Shown one piece after another: positions 6,686-12,728 of a stretch of DNA of 16,221 nt. A model generated the notes under the pieces. That model had not been told where the DNA came from. It saw only the letters and a list, made by a program, of their open reading frames with translations, and ran no database searches. A program made the translations under genes and the position numbers. The DNA comes from an uncultured Oscillospiraceae bacterium (GTDB lineage Bacteria; Bacillota; Clostridia; Oscillospirales; Oscillospiraceae). The first letter of the stretch is position 1, and every line of letters starts with the position of its first letter. The stretch spans positions 1-16,221 of the forward strand of contig CAKTMW010000044.1 in NCBI GenBank assembly GCA_934574095.1. The letters run 5' to 3'.

Positions 6686-6735
6686 GGGGAATGAGGGTTT
6701 TGCAGACCCTTGCCTTACCACTTGGCTATGTCACC
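6661..6735 (-). tRNA. tRNA-Cys (anticodon GCA)
   Basis: On the minus strand the gene begins GGTGACATAGCC and ends with the matching TGTCACC, discriminator T and encoded CCA. The 7-bp acceptor stem is perfect (6729-6735 with 6665-6671). The anticodon arm is AGGGT-CTGCAAA-ACCCT, giving anticodon GCA for cysteine. The T arm reads CCCGG-TTCAAAT-CCGGG. U73 is the identity base of tRNA-Cys. All arms are intact, so an element joined at its 3' end has kept a complete gene. Confidence 0.97.
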
Positions 6736-6756
6736 AAGGCGTGATGTCCGAGGGAC

Positions 6757-6785
6757 ATTATACAATACATGGTAGCTGTTGTCAA
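6757..6785 (-). promoter_or_regulatory. Consensus sigma-70 promoter of tRNA-Cys
   Basis: Reading the minus strand, TTGACA (6785-6780) and TATAAT (6762-6757) are both full consensus with a 17-bp spacer. The -10 box lies 21 bp before the first base of the tRNA, leaving a short 5' leader for RNase P removal. Confidence 0.9.
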
Positions 6786-6882
6786 GAGAAAAGCCAAATT
6801 TTCCTGTGGATAAATTTTTGCAGCGCCTGTCTCTCCCGCAAAAACGGCCCACCGGCCTGTCCTCGCACCGACTTGACAGCTA

Positions 6883-6891
6883 TGTTATAAT
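6883..6891 (+). promoter_or_regulatory. Extended -10 promoter of the helicase gene
   Basis: TGTTATAAT (6883-6891) is a consensus extended -10 (TGnTATAAT). No good -35 box is present at the normal distance; the TTGACA at 6873 is only 7 bp away. Transcription would start near 6898, about 35 bp before the chosen start codon. Confidence 0.6.
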
Positions 6892-6932
6892 AGAAATGGT
6901 TGAAATTTTTGAGGAAAAAGAGGAAAAACGCT

Positions 6933-8087
6933 ATGGAGATCACCCAAGGGGTGGCATTTGAGAGCTTCGGCTTGTCCGAAGCCACGCTGCGGGCCATCCG
7001 CAACAAGGGATATACCGTTTCCACGCCGGTCCAGGCCGGCTGCATCCCGCCTATGATGGCGGGTAAGGACGTCATCGCCAAGGCTCCTACTGGCACTGGC
7101 AAGACCATGGCCTTCGGCATCCCCATTATTGAGAAGATCGACCCGGACAGCGAAGAGGTCCAGGCCGTCATCATGGCCCCTACCCGCGAGCTGGCCATGC
7201 AGATCACCGACGAAATGCGGGATATTGCCGTGTATCACGAGGGTGTGCGGCTGGTGTGCCTGTACGGCGGCCAGCCCATCGGCAAGCAGATCAACGCCCT
7301 GAAGCGCAAGCCCCAGATCGTGGTGGCCACCCCCGGCCGTCTCAGCGACCACATGAAGCGCCGCACCGTGGTGCTGAAGGCTGTCAAGACCGTGGTGCTG
7401 GACGAAGCCGACCGTATGCTGGATATGGGCTTCATCCACGACGTGACCCGCATTCTGGACAAGATCCCCAGCCGCGAGAATCTGGGTATGTTCTCCGCCA
7501 CCATCTCCCGCGAGGTGATGGATATCTCCTGGGTCTATCAGCGCGACCCGGAGGAGATCACCGTCCAGGCCACCAAGGAGAACAAGCCCGATATCCTGCA
7601 ATATCGCATTGAGGTGCCCTCTGACGGCAAGGTGGACGCCATCGCCAAAATTCTGGAGCACGAGGGCTATGACCGGGTGATCTGCTTCTGCAACACCAAG
7701 GGCAACACCGAGCGGCTCACCAAGTTCCTGCAAATGCGGGGCGTGGACGCCAAGTGCATCCACGGCGACATTCCCCAGAGTAAGCGTGAGGCTGTCATGC
7801 AGCAGTTCCGGGACGGCAAGCTCCGGGTGTTCGTGGCCACCGACGTGGCCAGCCGGGGCATCGACGTGGACGATGTGGACGCCGTGTTCAACTACGACGT
7901 GCCGGAGGAGAACGAATACTACATCCACCGCATCGGCCGGACAGGCCGCGCCAAGCGCCACGGCGTGGCCTACACGCTGCTGAGCGACTTCCCCAGCCGC
8001 ATGAGATTGGACGACATCGTCCGCAACACCCGCAGCCAGATCACCGCTGCCAAGGTGGCGGAGGACGGCAGTGTGGTGACGGAGTGA
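6933..8087 (+). CDS. DEAD-box ATP-dependent RNA helicase, minimal form
   Basis: ATG 6933 (384 residues) is preferred over the in-frame TTG at 6900 because GAGG lies at a suitable distance and the Q motif starts near the new N-terminus. All helicase motifs are present: Q motif (F9, Q34), motif I APTGTGKT (51-58), Ia PTRELA (83-88), Ib TPGRL (133-137), II DEAD (157-160), III SAT (188-190), V ATDVASRGID (302-311) and VI HRIGRTGR (332-339). The protein should unwind or remodel short RNA duplexes, for example in ribosome assembly or mRNA decay. It stops about 45 residues after motif VI, so it lacks the C-terminal RNA-binding extension of CshA or DbpA. Motif I has A-P in place of the more usual A-Q or A-R. 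Confidence 0.93.
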   Translation: MEITQGVAFESFGLSEATLRAIRNKGYTVSTPVQAGCIPPMMAGKDVIAKAPTGTGKTMAFGIPIIEKIDPDSEEVQAVIMAPTRELAMQITDEMRDIAVYHEGVRLVCLYGGQPIGKQINALKRKPQIVVATPGRLSDHMKRRTVVLKAVKTVVLDEADRMLDMGFIHDVTRILDKIPSRENLGMFSATISREVMDISWVYQRDPEEITVQATKENKPDILQYRIEVPSDGKVDAIAKILEHEGYDRVICFCNTKGNTERLTKFLQMRGVDAKCIHGDIPQSKREAVMQQFRDGKLRVFVATDVASRGIDVDDVDAVFNYDVPEENEYYIHRIGRTGRAKRHGVAYTLLSDFPSRMRLDDIVRNTRSQITAAKVAEDGSVVTE

Positions 8088-8123
8088 GATATAAAGCCGC
8101 CGTGTATCGGCCCCTGCGAGTGA

Positions 8124-8283
8124 CCCTCTCAGTCAGCCTATTCGGCTGACAGCTCTCCCAAAGGGAGAGCCAAGGGGGAAGACCTTTGGCTTTTGCGTCA
8201 AACGCAGGCAATTACGGCAATGAAAATGCCAATTTCTTGGCTCCCCCCTCCGGGGGAGCTGGCCGCGCAGCGGCCTGAAAGGG
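8124..8283. repeat. Fold-back repeat element, about 160 bp
   Basis: Two ~50-bp units face each other. The left unit (8124-8174) runs from CCCTCTCAG to AGCCAAG and contains hairpins 8132-8138/8144-8150 (GTCAGCC) and 8152-8159/8163-8170 (GCTCTCCC). The right unit (8236-8283) is its inverted relative, from CTTGGCT to CTGAAAGGG, with hairpins 8240-8247/8252-8259 (GCTCCCCC) and 8261-8266/8270-8275 (GGCCGC). Flanks agree while stem bases differ yet still pair. A further small hairpin (8290-8294/8302-8306) follows. There is no reading frame. It resembles dispersed intergenic repeats I associate with Oscillospiraceae genomes, a recollection I cannot check here. Confidence 0.75.
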
Positions 8284-8359
8284 TGTTACGGCGGAATTCC
8301 ACCGCCAACCCCCTACGCAGTGATATTCTTTCCCCGCACCCCCCTGAAAGGAGCATCCC

Positions 8360-10003
8360 ATGAAACCTACTAAACGACTCTTATCCCTGCTTCTGGCGCT
8401 GTGCATGGCGCTGACGCTTGCCGCCTGCGGCGCGGCGGAGCCGGAGCATATGACAGTCCGCGCCGCGCTGGTTGACGCGCCCCGGACCCTGGACCCGGCT
8501 CTGGCCGTTACCGAAACGGAAAAAACCGTGGCGGGGCAGCTGTTTGAGGGATTGATGAAGCAGACCTCTTCCGGTATCGTCCCCGGCCAGGCCTCCAGTT
8601 ACACCTATGTGGATAATATGGACGGCACCGAGACCTATACCTTCACCCTCCGCAACGATATCTACTGGTCCGACGGTCAGAAGGTCACGGCGGGCGACTT
8701 TGTCTACGCCTGGGAACGGCTGGTGGACCCGGAGACCAACTCCCCCCACAGCTCTATTCTGAACATGGTGGCCGGCTATGCCGACGCTGTATCCGGCGAC
8801 CCGGCGGCCCTCCAGGTCTGGGCGGAGGATGACCGCACCCTGGTGGTGGTCATCGAAGGCCACTGCTCCTACTTCCTGTCAGTGGTGTGTACGGCGGTGT
8901 CCACCGCGCCGGTGCGCCAGAGCGTCACCCAGCCCCAGGACGACAGCAGCGACAGTACCGATACCGCCGCCCAGCGGACCGACTGGTCCCTATCCTCCAA
9001 CACACTGCTGACCAACGGCCCCTATGCCGTGTCCTCCATGAACCAGAGCGGCCTGAACGCCGCCGCGGTGAGCAAGTACTATGACGCCCGCCGCATCGGC
9101 CCTGACCGTCTGGAATTCACTTACGTTTCCGGCACAGCCGACGCTATGGCATTGTACGACAGCGGCGATGTGGACTTCGTGCTGGATGCCGGCGATGCGG
9201 AGGGCGCGGTGGAGGCCTCCTCCTCCGCCGTCAGCGTGGTGCTGGTGAACCAGATGGCCACCAGCCTCAGCGACAGCATCCGTCAGGCCATGTCCCTGGT
9301 CATCGACCGCAGCGCCCTGGCGGAGCTGGCCGTAACGGGGGACGAGGTCTACCGCGCCGCCGACGGTCTCATCCCTGACGGCATCACCACCTCCCAGGGA
9401 CAGTCCTTCCGCCAGGCCAACGGCCCGGCCATCGACAACGACCCGGAGAAGTACGACCAACGATGTGAACAGGCCGTGGAGCTGCTCCACGACGCAGGCT
9501 ATACCACCTCCATGCTGGAGCACATCACCCCTGTAACGCTGCTGTATGAGAGCAGCGCCGCCAACGCCAAGGTGGCCCAGGCCCTGCAAACCATGTGGCG
9601 GGAAAAACTGGGTGTCCGGATCACCGTCCGTGCCGTGGCGCCGGAGGAGATGATGAACGTGCTGCGCAGCGGCGAGTTCTCCCTGGCTCTGACCAACGTC
9701 AGCGGCGACCGCAACACCGCTCTGGGCTATCTGAACCGCTTCAGCAGCAGCCAATTGGAGAACTACGGCCAGTACTACTCCAACGCCTATGACATGCTCA
9801 TCCGCACCGCCGCCAACTCCAGCAGCGACGAAGCCCGCGACGCCTATCTGGCGGACGCCGAGACCATGCTGCTGGGCAGCGGCTACGTGATGCCCCTGTA
9901 TAACGAGACCTACACCTGGCTCCTGCGCCCCACCCTGACGGGCCTGCAAAACGACGGAATGGGCGTCTATTACTTCCAGAACGTGGTAAAGGCAAGTTCA
10001 TAA
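8360..10003 (+). CDS. ABC transporter solute-binding lipoprotein, oligopeptide type (SBP_bac_5)
   Basis: The start at ATG 8360 follows AAAGGAG (8347-8353). The 547-residue protein has a classic lipoprotein signal: KPTKR, a hydrophobic run, then lipobox LAAC with Cys23 as lipid anchor. It should therefore sit on the outer face of the membrane. The mature part follows the OppA/DppA pattern: PRTLDPALAVTETEKTV near the start, LFEGLM, YTFTLRNDIYWSDGQKVTAGDFVYAWERLVDP (residues ~94-125; key parts WSDGQ and ADDFVYAWER-like), NGPY, and IRQAMSLVIDRSAL. The stretch before IRQAM is shorter than usual for the family. No permease or ATPase gene is next to it, so it is an orphan binding protein that may share a transporter encoded elsewhere. 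The ligand is probably a peptide, which is inference. Confidence 0.88.
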   Translation: MKPTKRLLSLLLALCMALTLAACGAAEPEHMTVRAALVDAPRTLDPALAVTETEKTVAGQLFEGLMKQTSSGIVPGQASSYTYVDNMDGTETYTFTLRNDIYWSDGQKVTAGDFVYAWERLVDPETNSPHSSILNMVAGYADAVSGDPAALQVWAEDDRTLVVVIEGHCSYFLSVVCTAVSTAPVRQSVTQPQDDSSDSTDTAAQRTDWSLSSNTLLTNGPYAVSSMNQSGLNAAAVSKYYDARRIGPDRLEFTYVSGTADAMALYDSGDVDFVLDAGDAEGAVEASSSAVSVVLVNQMATSLSDSIRQAMSLVIDRSALAELAVTGDEVYRAADGLIPDGITTSQGQSFRQANGPAIDNDPEKYDQRCEQAVELLHDAGYTTSMLEHITPVTLLYESSAANAKVAQALQTMWREKLGVRITVRAVAPEEMMNVLRSGEFSLALTNVSGDRNTALGYLNRFSSSQLENYGQYYSNAYDMLIRTAANSSSDEARDAYLADAETMLLGSGYVMPLYNETYTWLLRPTLTGLQNDGMGVYYFQNVVKASS

Positions 10004-10009
10004 CATAAA

Positions 10010-10038
10010 AAAGAGAGGACGTTCTGCGTCCTCTCTTT
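10010..10038. terminator. Bidirectional terminator between binding-protein gene and pduL
   Basis: A perfect 12-bp stem, AAAGAGAGGACG (10010-10021) with its complement at 10027-10038, has a 5-nt loop. It is flanked by an A-run on the left and pyrimidine-rich DNA on the right, serving two convergent genes. Confidence 0.9.
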
Positions 10039-10043
10039 CTCTA

Positions 10044-10071
10044 TCTCACTCTTTACGTTTTACGTTTTTCG
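10044..10071. repeat. Heptamer array, four degenerate units
   Basis: Four consecutive 7-mers read TCTCACT, CTTTACG, TTTTACG, TTTTTCG. The array lies between the terminator and the end of pduL. Similar four-unit arrays occur at 12684-12711 and 15444-15471. Confidence 0.5.
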
Positions 10072-10074
10072 CGC

Positions 10075-10641
10075 TCAGCCGCGGTACAGCTCGCCCACGG
10101 TGGGGTTGTTGGCAGCCTGGGACTCATCGGTGTCGATGTGCATGGTGGTAGCGCCGTCCTTGTTGACGCGGACCACCACGTCGTCGAAGATCAGCTTACG
10201 GCCCTCGCCGCCGCAGGAGACCTTGATGATGTCGCCGTTTTTGATGCCCAGCTCGTTGGCCTCGTTCTCCAGGATGTGCAGATGGCGCTTGGCAATGATG
10301 ACGCCCTCGGTCAGGTCCAGCTCGCCCTTGGGCCCGATGAGCTTGCAAGCGCCGGAGTCCTTCACGTCGCCGCTCTCACGAATAGGAGCGTCGATGCCCA
10401 GGGTGCGGGCGTCGGTGGCGGAAATCTCCACCTGGTCGGCCTTACGGGTGGGGCCGAGGATGGACACGTTGGCCATTTCCTTCTTGGGGCCCACGATGGT
10501 CAGACGCTCGTTGCTGGCGTACTGGCCGGGATAGGACAGGGGCTTGCGGATGGTCAGCTGATAGCCCTCGCCAAACAGCTTTTCCACGGACTCCTGGGTC
10601 AGATGGATATGGCGGGCAGACGTTTCGATCATGAAAGACAT
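10075..10641 (-). CDS. pduL: Phosphate acyltransferase, PduL type
   Basis: The start at 10641 (MSFMIETSARHIHL) is chosen because AAGGAGG lies just upstream; a longer frame to 10668 has no such site. The 188-residue protein interconverts acyl-CoA plus phosphate and acyl-phosphate plus CoA. It has both PduL beta-barrel halves and all metal ligands of the family: H11 and H13 (ARHIHLT), E72 (DQVEIS), H120 and H122 (KRHLHI) and H168 (TTMHID). Spacing matches the published ligands of the Rhodopseudomonas palustris enzyme with an offset of about 37 residues, the length of the targeting extension missing here. With no microcompartment genes nearby, it probably acts in the cytosol as the phosphotransacetylase for acetate formation or assimilation. 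It is convergent with the solute-binding protein gene. Confidence 0.92.
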   Translation of the reverse strand: MSFMIETSARHIHLTQESVEKLFGEGYQLTIRKPLSYPGQYASNERLTIVGPKKEMANVSILGPTRKADQVEISATDARTLGIDAPIRESGDVKDSGACKLIGPKGELDLTEGVIIAKRHLHILENEANELGIKNGDIIKVSCGGEGRKLIFDDVVVRVNKDGATTMHIDTDESQAANNPTVGELYRG

Positions 10642-10659
10642 GGTGATGTTCCTCCTTGT

Positions 10660-10675
10660 ACACGGCAAACCGTGT
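10660..10675 (-). promoter_or_regulatory. Short stem-loop in the pduL leader
   Basis: ACACGG (10660-10665) pairs with CCGTGT (10670-10675) across a 4-nt loop, just upstream of the AAGGAGG ribosome binding site on the minus strand. It may influence translation or mRNA stability; the evidence is structural only. Confidence 0.35.
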
Positions 10676-10691
10676 CATAATGTGTTGAAAT

Positions 10692-10720
10692 ATTGTATCA
10701 CACCCCGTGGACGGTTGCAA
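10692..10720 (-). promoter_or_regulatory. Promoter of pduL
   Basis: On the minus strand TTGCAA (10720-10715) and TACAAT (10697-10692) are 17 bp apart, and the -10 box is preceded by TGA, giving an extended -10 (TGATACAAT). It lies about 50 bp before the start codon. Confidence 0.75.
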
Positions 10721-10805
10721 GGGGAGATTTTCGCTCCATACGGCAGTTCGTCGGCTTCGTTCCGTTCTATCATTTTCACTTATTTCACCTATACAAAACT
10801 AATTC

Positions 10806-10862
10806 TTTACTTATTTCTTTATTGTGCTTATAATAAGCCGTTGTTTATTTGAACCGCTTATT
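10806..10862 (+). promoter_or_regulatory. Promoter of purA with an overlapping inverted repeat
   Basis: TTTACT (10806-10811) and TATAAT (10829-10834) are 17 bp apart in a very AT-rich region. A 7-bp inverted repeat, AATAAGC (10832-10838) and GCTTATT (10856-10862), begins inside the -10 box and could be an operator. No PurR box or purine riboswitch could be recognised. Confidence 0.6.
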
Positions 10863-10890
10863 GTAAAATACAGAACAGGAGGCAGCAGCA

Positions 10891-12165
10891 ATGGCGAATT
10901 GTGCGATCGTGGGAATCAACTGGGGCGACGAGGGTAAGGGCCGCATGGTGGACTACCTGACGGAGCAATATGACGTAGTGGTGCGGTATCAGGGCGGCGG
11001 CAACGCAGGCCACACCGTCATCAACGACATGGGCAAATTTGCCCTGCACCTGCTGCCCTCCGGCATTTTCCGCAAGGGCGTCATGAACATTCTGGGCAAC
11101 GGCGTGGCGCTGGACTGCGAAAATCTGGTGCAGGAGATGGACACCCTTCGGGCCGCCGGCGTCAGTATCTCTCCGGAAAACCTGATGGTCAGCAGCCGCG
11201 CATCCCTCCTGCTGCCCTGGCACCGGGAGCTGGACGCCCTGGAAGAAGCCCGGCTGAAGGACAAGAAATACGGCTCCACCAAGCAGGGTATCGCCCCCTT
11301 CTACTCCGACAAATACCAGAAAAAGACCGTCCAGGCCGGCGAGCTGCTGTATCCCGACCACCTGAAGGCCCATTTGCAGGACCTGCTGGAGTGGAAAAAC
11401 CTGATCCTCCAGAAGGTCTACGGCGCAAAGGGCTATACCATGGAGGAGCTGACGGCGTGGCTGGACACCTACGCCGCGCAGGTGCGCCCCTATGTGGCCG
11501 ACACCGGCCGCTATCTGCGCCAGGCCCAGGAGGAGAGCAAGTCCATCCTCTTCGAGGGTCAGCTGGGCGCATTGCGGGACCTAGACTATGGCATCTACCC
11601 CTACACCACCTCCTCCAACACCATCGCCGCCTACGCCCCCGTGGGCGCGGGTCTGCCCACCGCCAAGATCGACCAGGTGGTGGGCGTGGTGAAGGCCTAT
11701 TCCTCCTGCGTGGGCGAAGGTCCCTTCACCTGCGAGTGGTTCGGCGAGGACGCGGAGAAGCTCCGCGAGGCCGGCGCCGAGTACGGCGCCAAGACCGGCC
11801 GTCCCCGCCGCGTGGGCCCCATCGACCTGGTGGCCACCCGCTACGGCGTGGAGGTGCAGGGCGCGACAAATATCGCCCTGACCAAGCTGGATATCCTCAG
11901 CTATATGGAGAATATCCCCGTCTGCGCCGCCTATGAGATCGATGGCCAGATCACCCGCGACTTCCCCTTCCCCGCCGTGCTGGAAAAGGCCAAGCCTGTG
12001 ATGGAGTACCGCCCCGGATGGCAGTGCGACATCTCCGCCGCCCGCACCTGGGAGGACCTGCCCCAGGCCGCCCGTGAGTACGTGGAGTATGTGGAGCAGT
12101 CCATCGGCTGCCACATCGGCTATGTGTCCGTGGGCGCTGAGCGGGAGAGCTTGATCGTTAGATAA
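10891..12165 (+). CDS. purA: Adenylosuccinate synthetase
   Basis: The start at ATG 10891 is preceded by AGGAGG (10877-10882). The 424-residue enzyme makes adenylosuccinate from IMP, aspartate and GTP, the first step from IMP to AMP. The P-loop-like motif reads NWGDEGKGR (residues 10-18) with catalytic D13, and GGGNAGHT carries catalytic H41; both positions match the numbering of the E. coli enzyme. The late motif KTGRPRRVGPIDLVATRYG and the LTKLDILS guanine-binding motif (NKxD-like) are present. Compared with the common QWGDEGKGK and GGHNAGH forms, this protein has N, R and G substitutions; from memory such variants exist in other Clostridia. It is followed by purB after a 563-bp gap filled by a fold-back element, so the pair may no longer share a transcript. 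Confidence 0.96.
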   Translation: MANCAIVGINWGDEGKGRMVDYLTEQYDVVVRYQGGGNAGHTVINDMGKFALHLLPSGIFRKGVMNILGNGVALDCENLVQEMDTLRAAGVSISPENLMVSSRASLLLPWHRELDALEEARLKDKKYGSTKQGIAPFYSDKYQKKTVQAGELLYPDHLKAHLQDLLEWKNLILQKVYGAKGYTMEELTAWLDTYAAQVRPYVADTGRYLRQAQEESKSILFEGQLGALRDLDYGIYPYTTSSNTIAAYAPVGAGLPTAKIDQVVGVVKAYSSCVGEGPFTCEWFGEDAEKLREAGAEYGAKTGRPRRVGPIDLVATRYGVEVQGATNIALTKLDILSYMENIPVCAAYEIDGQITRDFPFPAVLEKAKPVMEYRPGWQCDISAARTWEDLPQAAREYVEYVEQSIGCHIGYVSVGAERESLIVR

Positions 12166-12190
12166 AGGGTATTCCGCAGCCTCGTCCACG

Positions 12191-12640
12191 GGAGAAGGTT
12201 TCGCCCTCCAGGGCGACCTACTTTTGTCAACAGTGACAAAAGTAGGCAAAAGCACCGGAAGGAACCTCCGGTTCCTTCACCTCCCGGCGCGCTATAACGT
12301 GTACGAAGACAATAATGCTTGCCACACGTTCACACGGTATTTCCTTTTTCGTTTCATCAAAAGGATCGTCCCTTCTCCAGCGCCGCTGCCGCTGACACGC
12401 ATAATGAACAACGCTGTTGGTTCTACCGTCGAGAAGATGAGCGGCAGCGGCGCAGAATGGAAGTCGATGCGTCATACACAGCGAAATCAAATATTTTCCG
12501 CGAACGCGTGGTAAAAGGCCGCAAATTCGCAAAAAGAACAGCGTGCAGGAACTCCAGAAACCTGGGTTTCTGGTTGTCCTTTTGGTCACTTTTGGGACAA
12601 CGGCCAAAAGTGACTCGCGCTTGGAAGCGTGAAACGCTCC
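12191..12640. repeat. Large fold-back (palindromic) element between purA and purB, about 450 bp
   Basis: The element is a nested inverted repeat. Left side: hairpin A (12217-12229/12234-12246, 13 bp, CCTACTTTTGTCA) then hairpin B (12258-12266/12270-12278, GAAGGAACC). Right side in mirror order: hairpin C (12554-12562/12565-12573, CCAGAAACC) then hairpin D (12585-12595/12604-12614, GTCACTTTTGG). A resembles the complement of D and B that of C. In the middle a perfect 14-bp inverted repeat (GCGCCGCTGCCGCT, 12380-12393, complement 12440-12453) closes a 46-nt loop. Outer flanks (12191-12216 and 12615-12640) are also related in inverted orientation. No convincing gene is present. It fills most of the purA-purB gap. 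Confidence 0.75.
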
Positions 12641-12655
12641 AAACCCATTCCAATC

Positions 12656-12674
12656 ATGCCGCCAACGGCGGCAT
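12656..12674. repeat. Short GC-rich hairpin upstream of purB
   Basis: ATGCCGCC (12656-12663) pairs with GGCGGCAT (12667-12674) around a 3-nt loop. No T-run follows, so a terminator role is unlikely. It may be part of the neighbouring fold-back element. Confidence 0.45.
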
Positions 12675-12683
12675 ACCGCAGCT

Positions 12684-12711
12684 TTTCACTTTTCTCTCTT
12701 CACTCTTCACT
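12684..12711. repeat. Heptamer array, four units, upstream of purB
   Basis: Consecutive 7-mers are TTTCACT, TTTCTCT, CTTCACT, CTTCACT. The array ends 4 bp before the purB ribosome binding site (AGGAGG at 12716-12721). Confidence 0.55.
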
Positions 12712-12728
12712 TCTCAGGAGGCCACCCT

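Noticed and set aside
6885..7961. Long leftward frame opposite the helicase
   Set aside because: Shadow frame of a high-GC gene; full of H, V, D and G with no known motif, while the plus strand shows all DEAD-box motifs.
8990..9949. Leftward frame opposite the solute-binding protein gene
   Set aside because: Low-complexity antisense translation of a clear lipoprotein gene.
10642..10890. Purine riboswitch or PurR box ahead of purA
   Set aside because: No conserved riboswitch core or PurR-type inverted box could be seen; only a promoter and a 7-bp inverted repeat are supported.
12191..12640. CRISPR array reading of the hairpin-rich gap
   Set aside because: There are no regularly spaced direct repeats with unique spacers; the repeats are inverted and nested.
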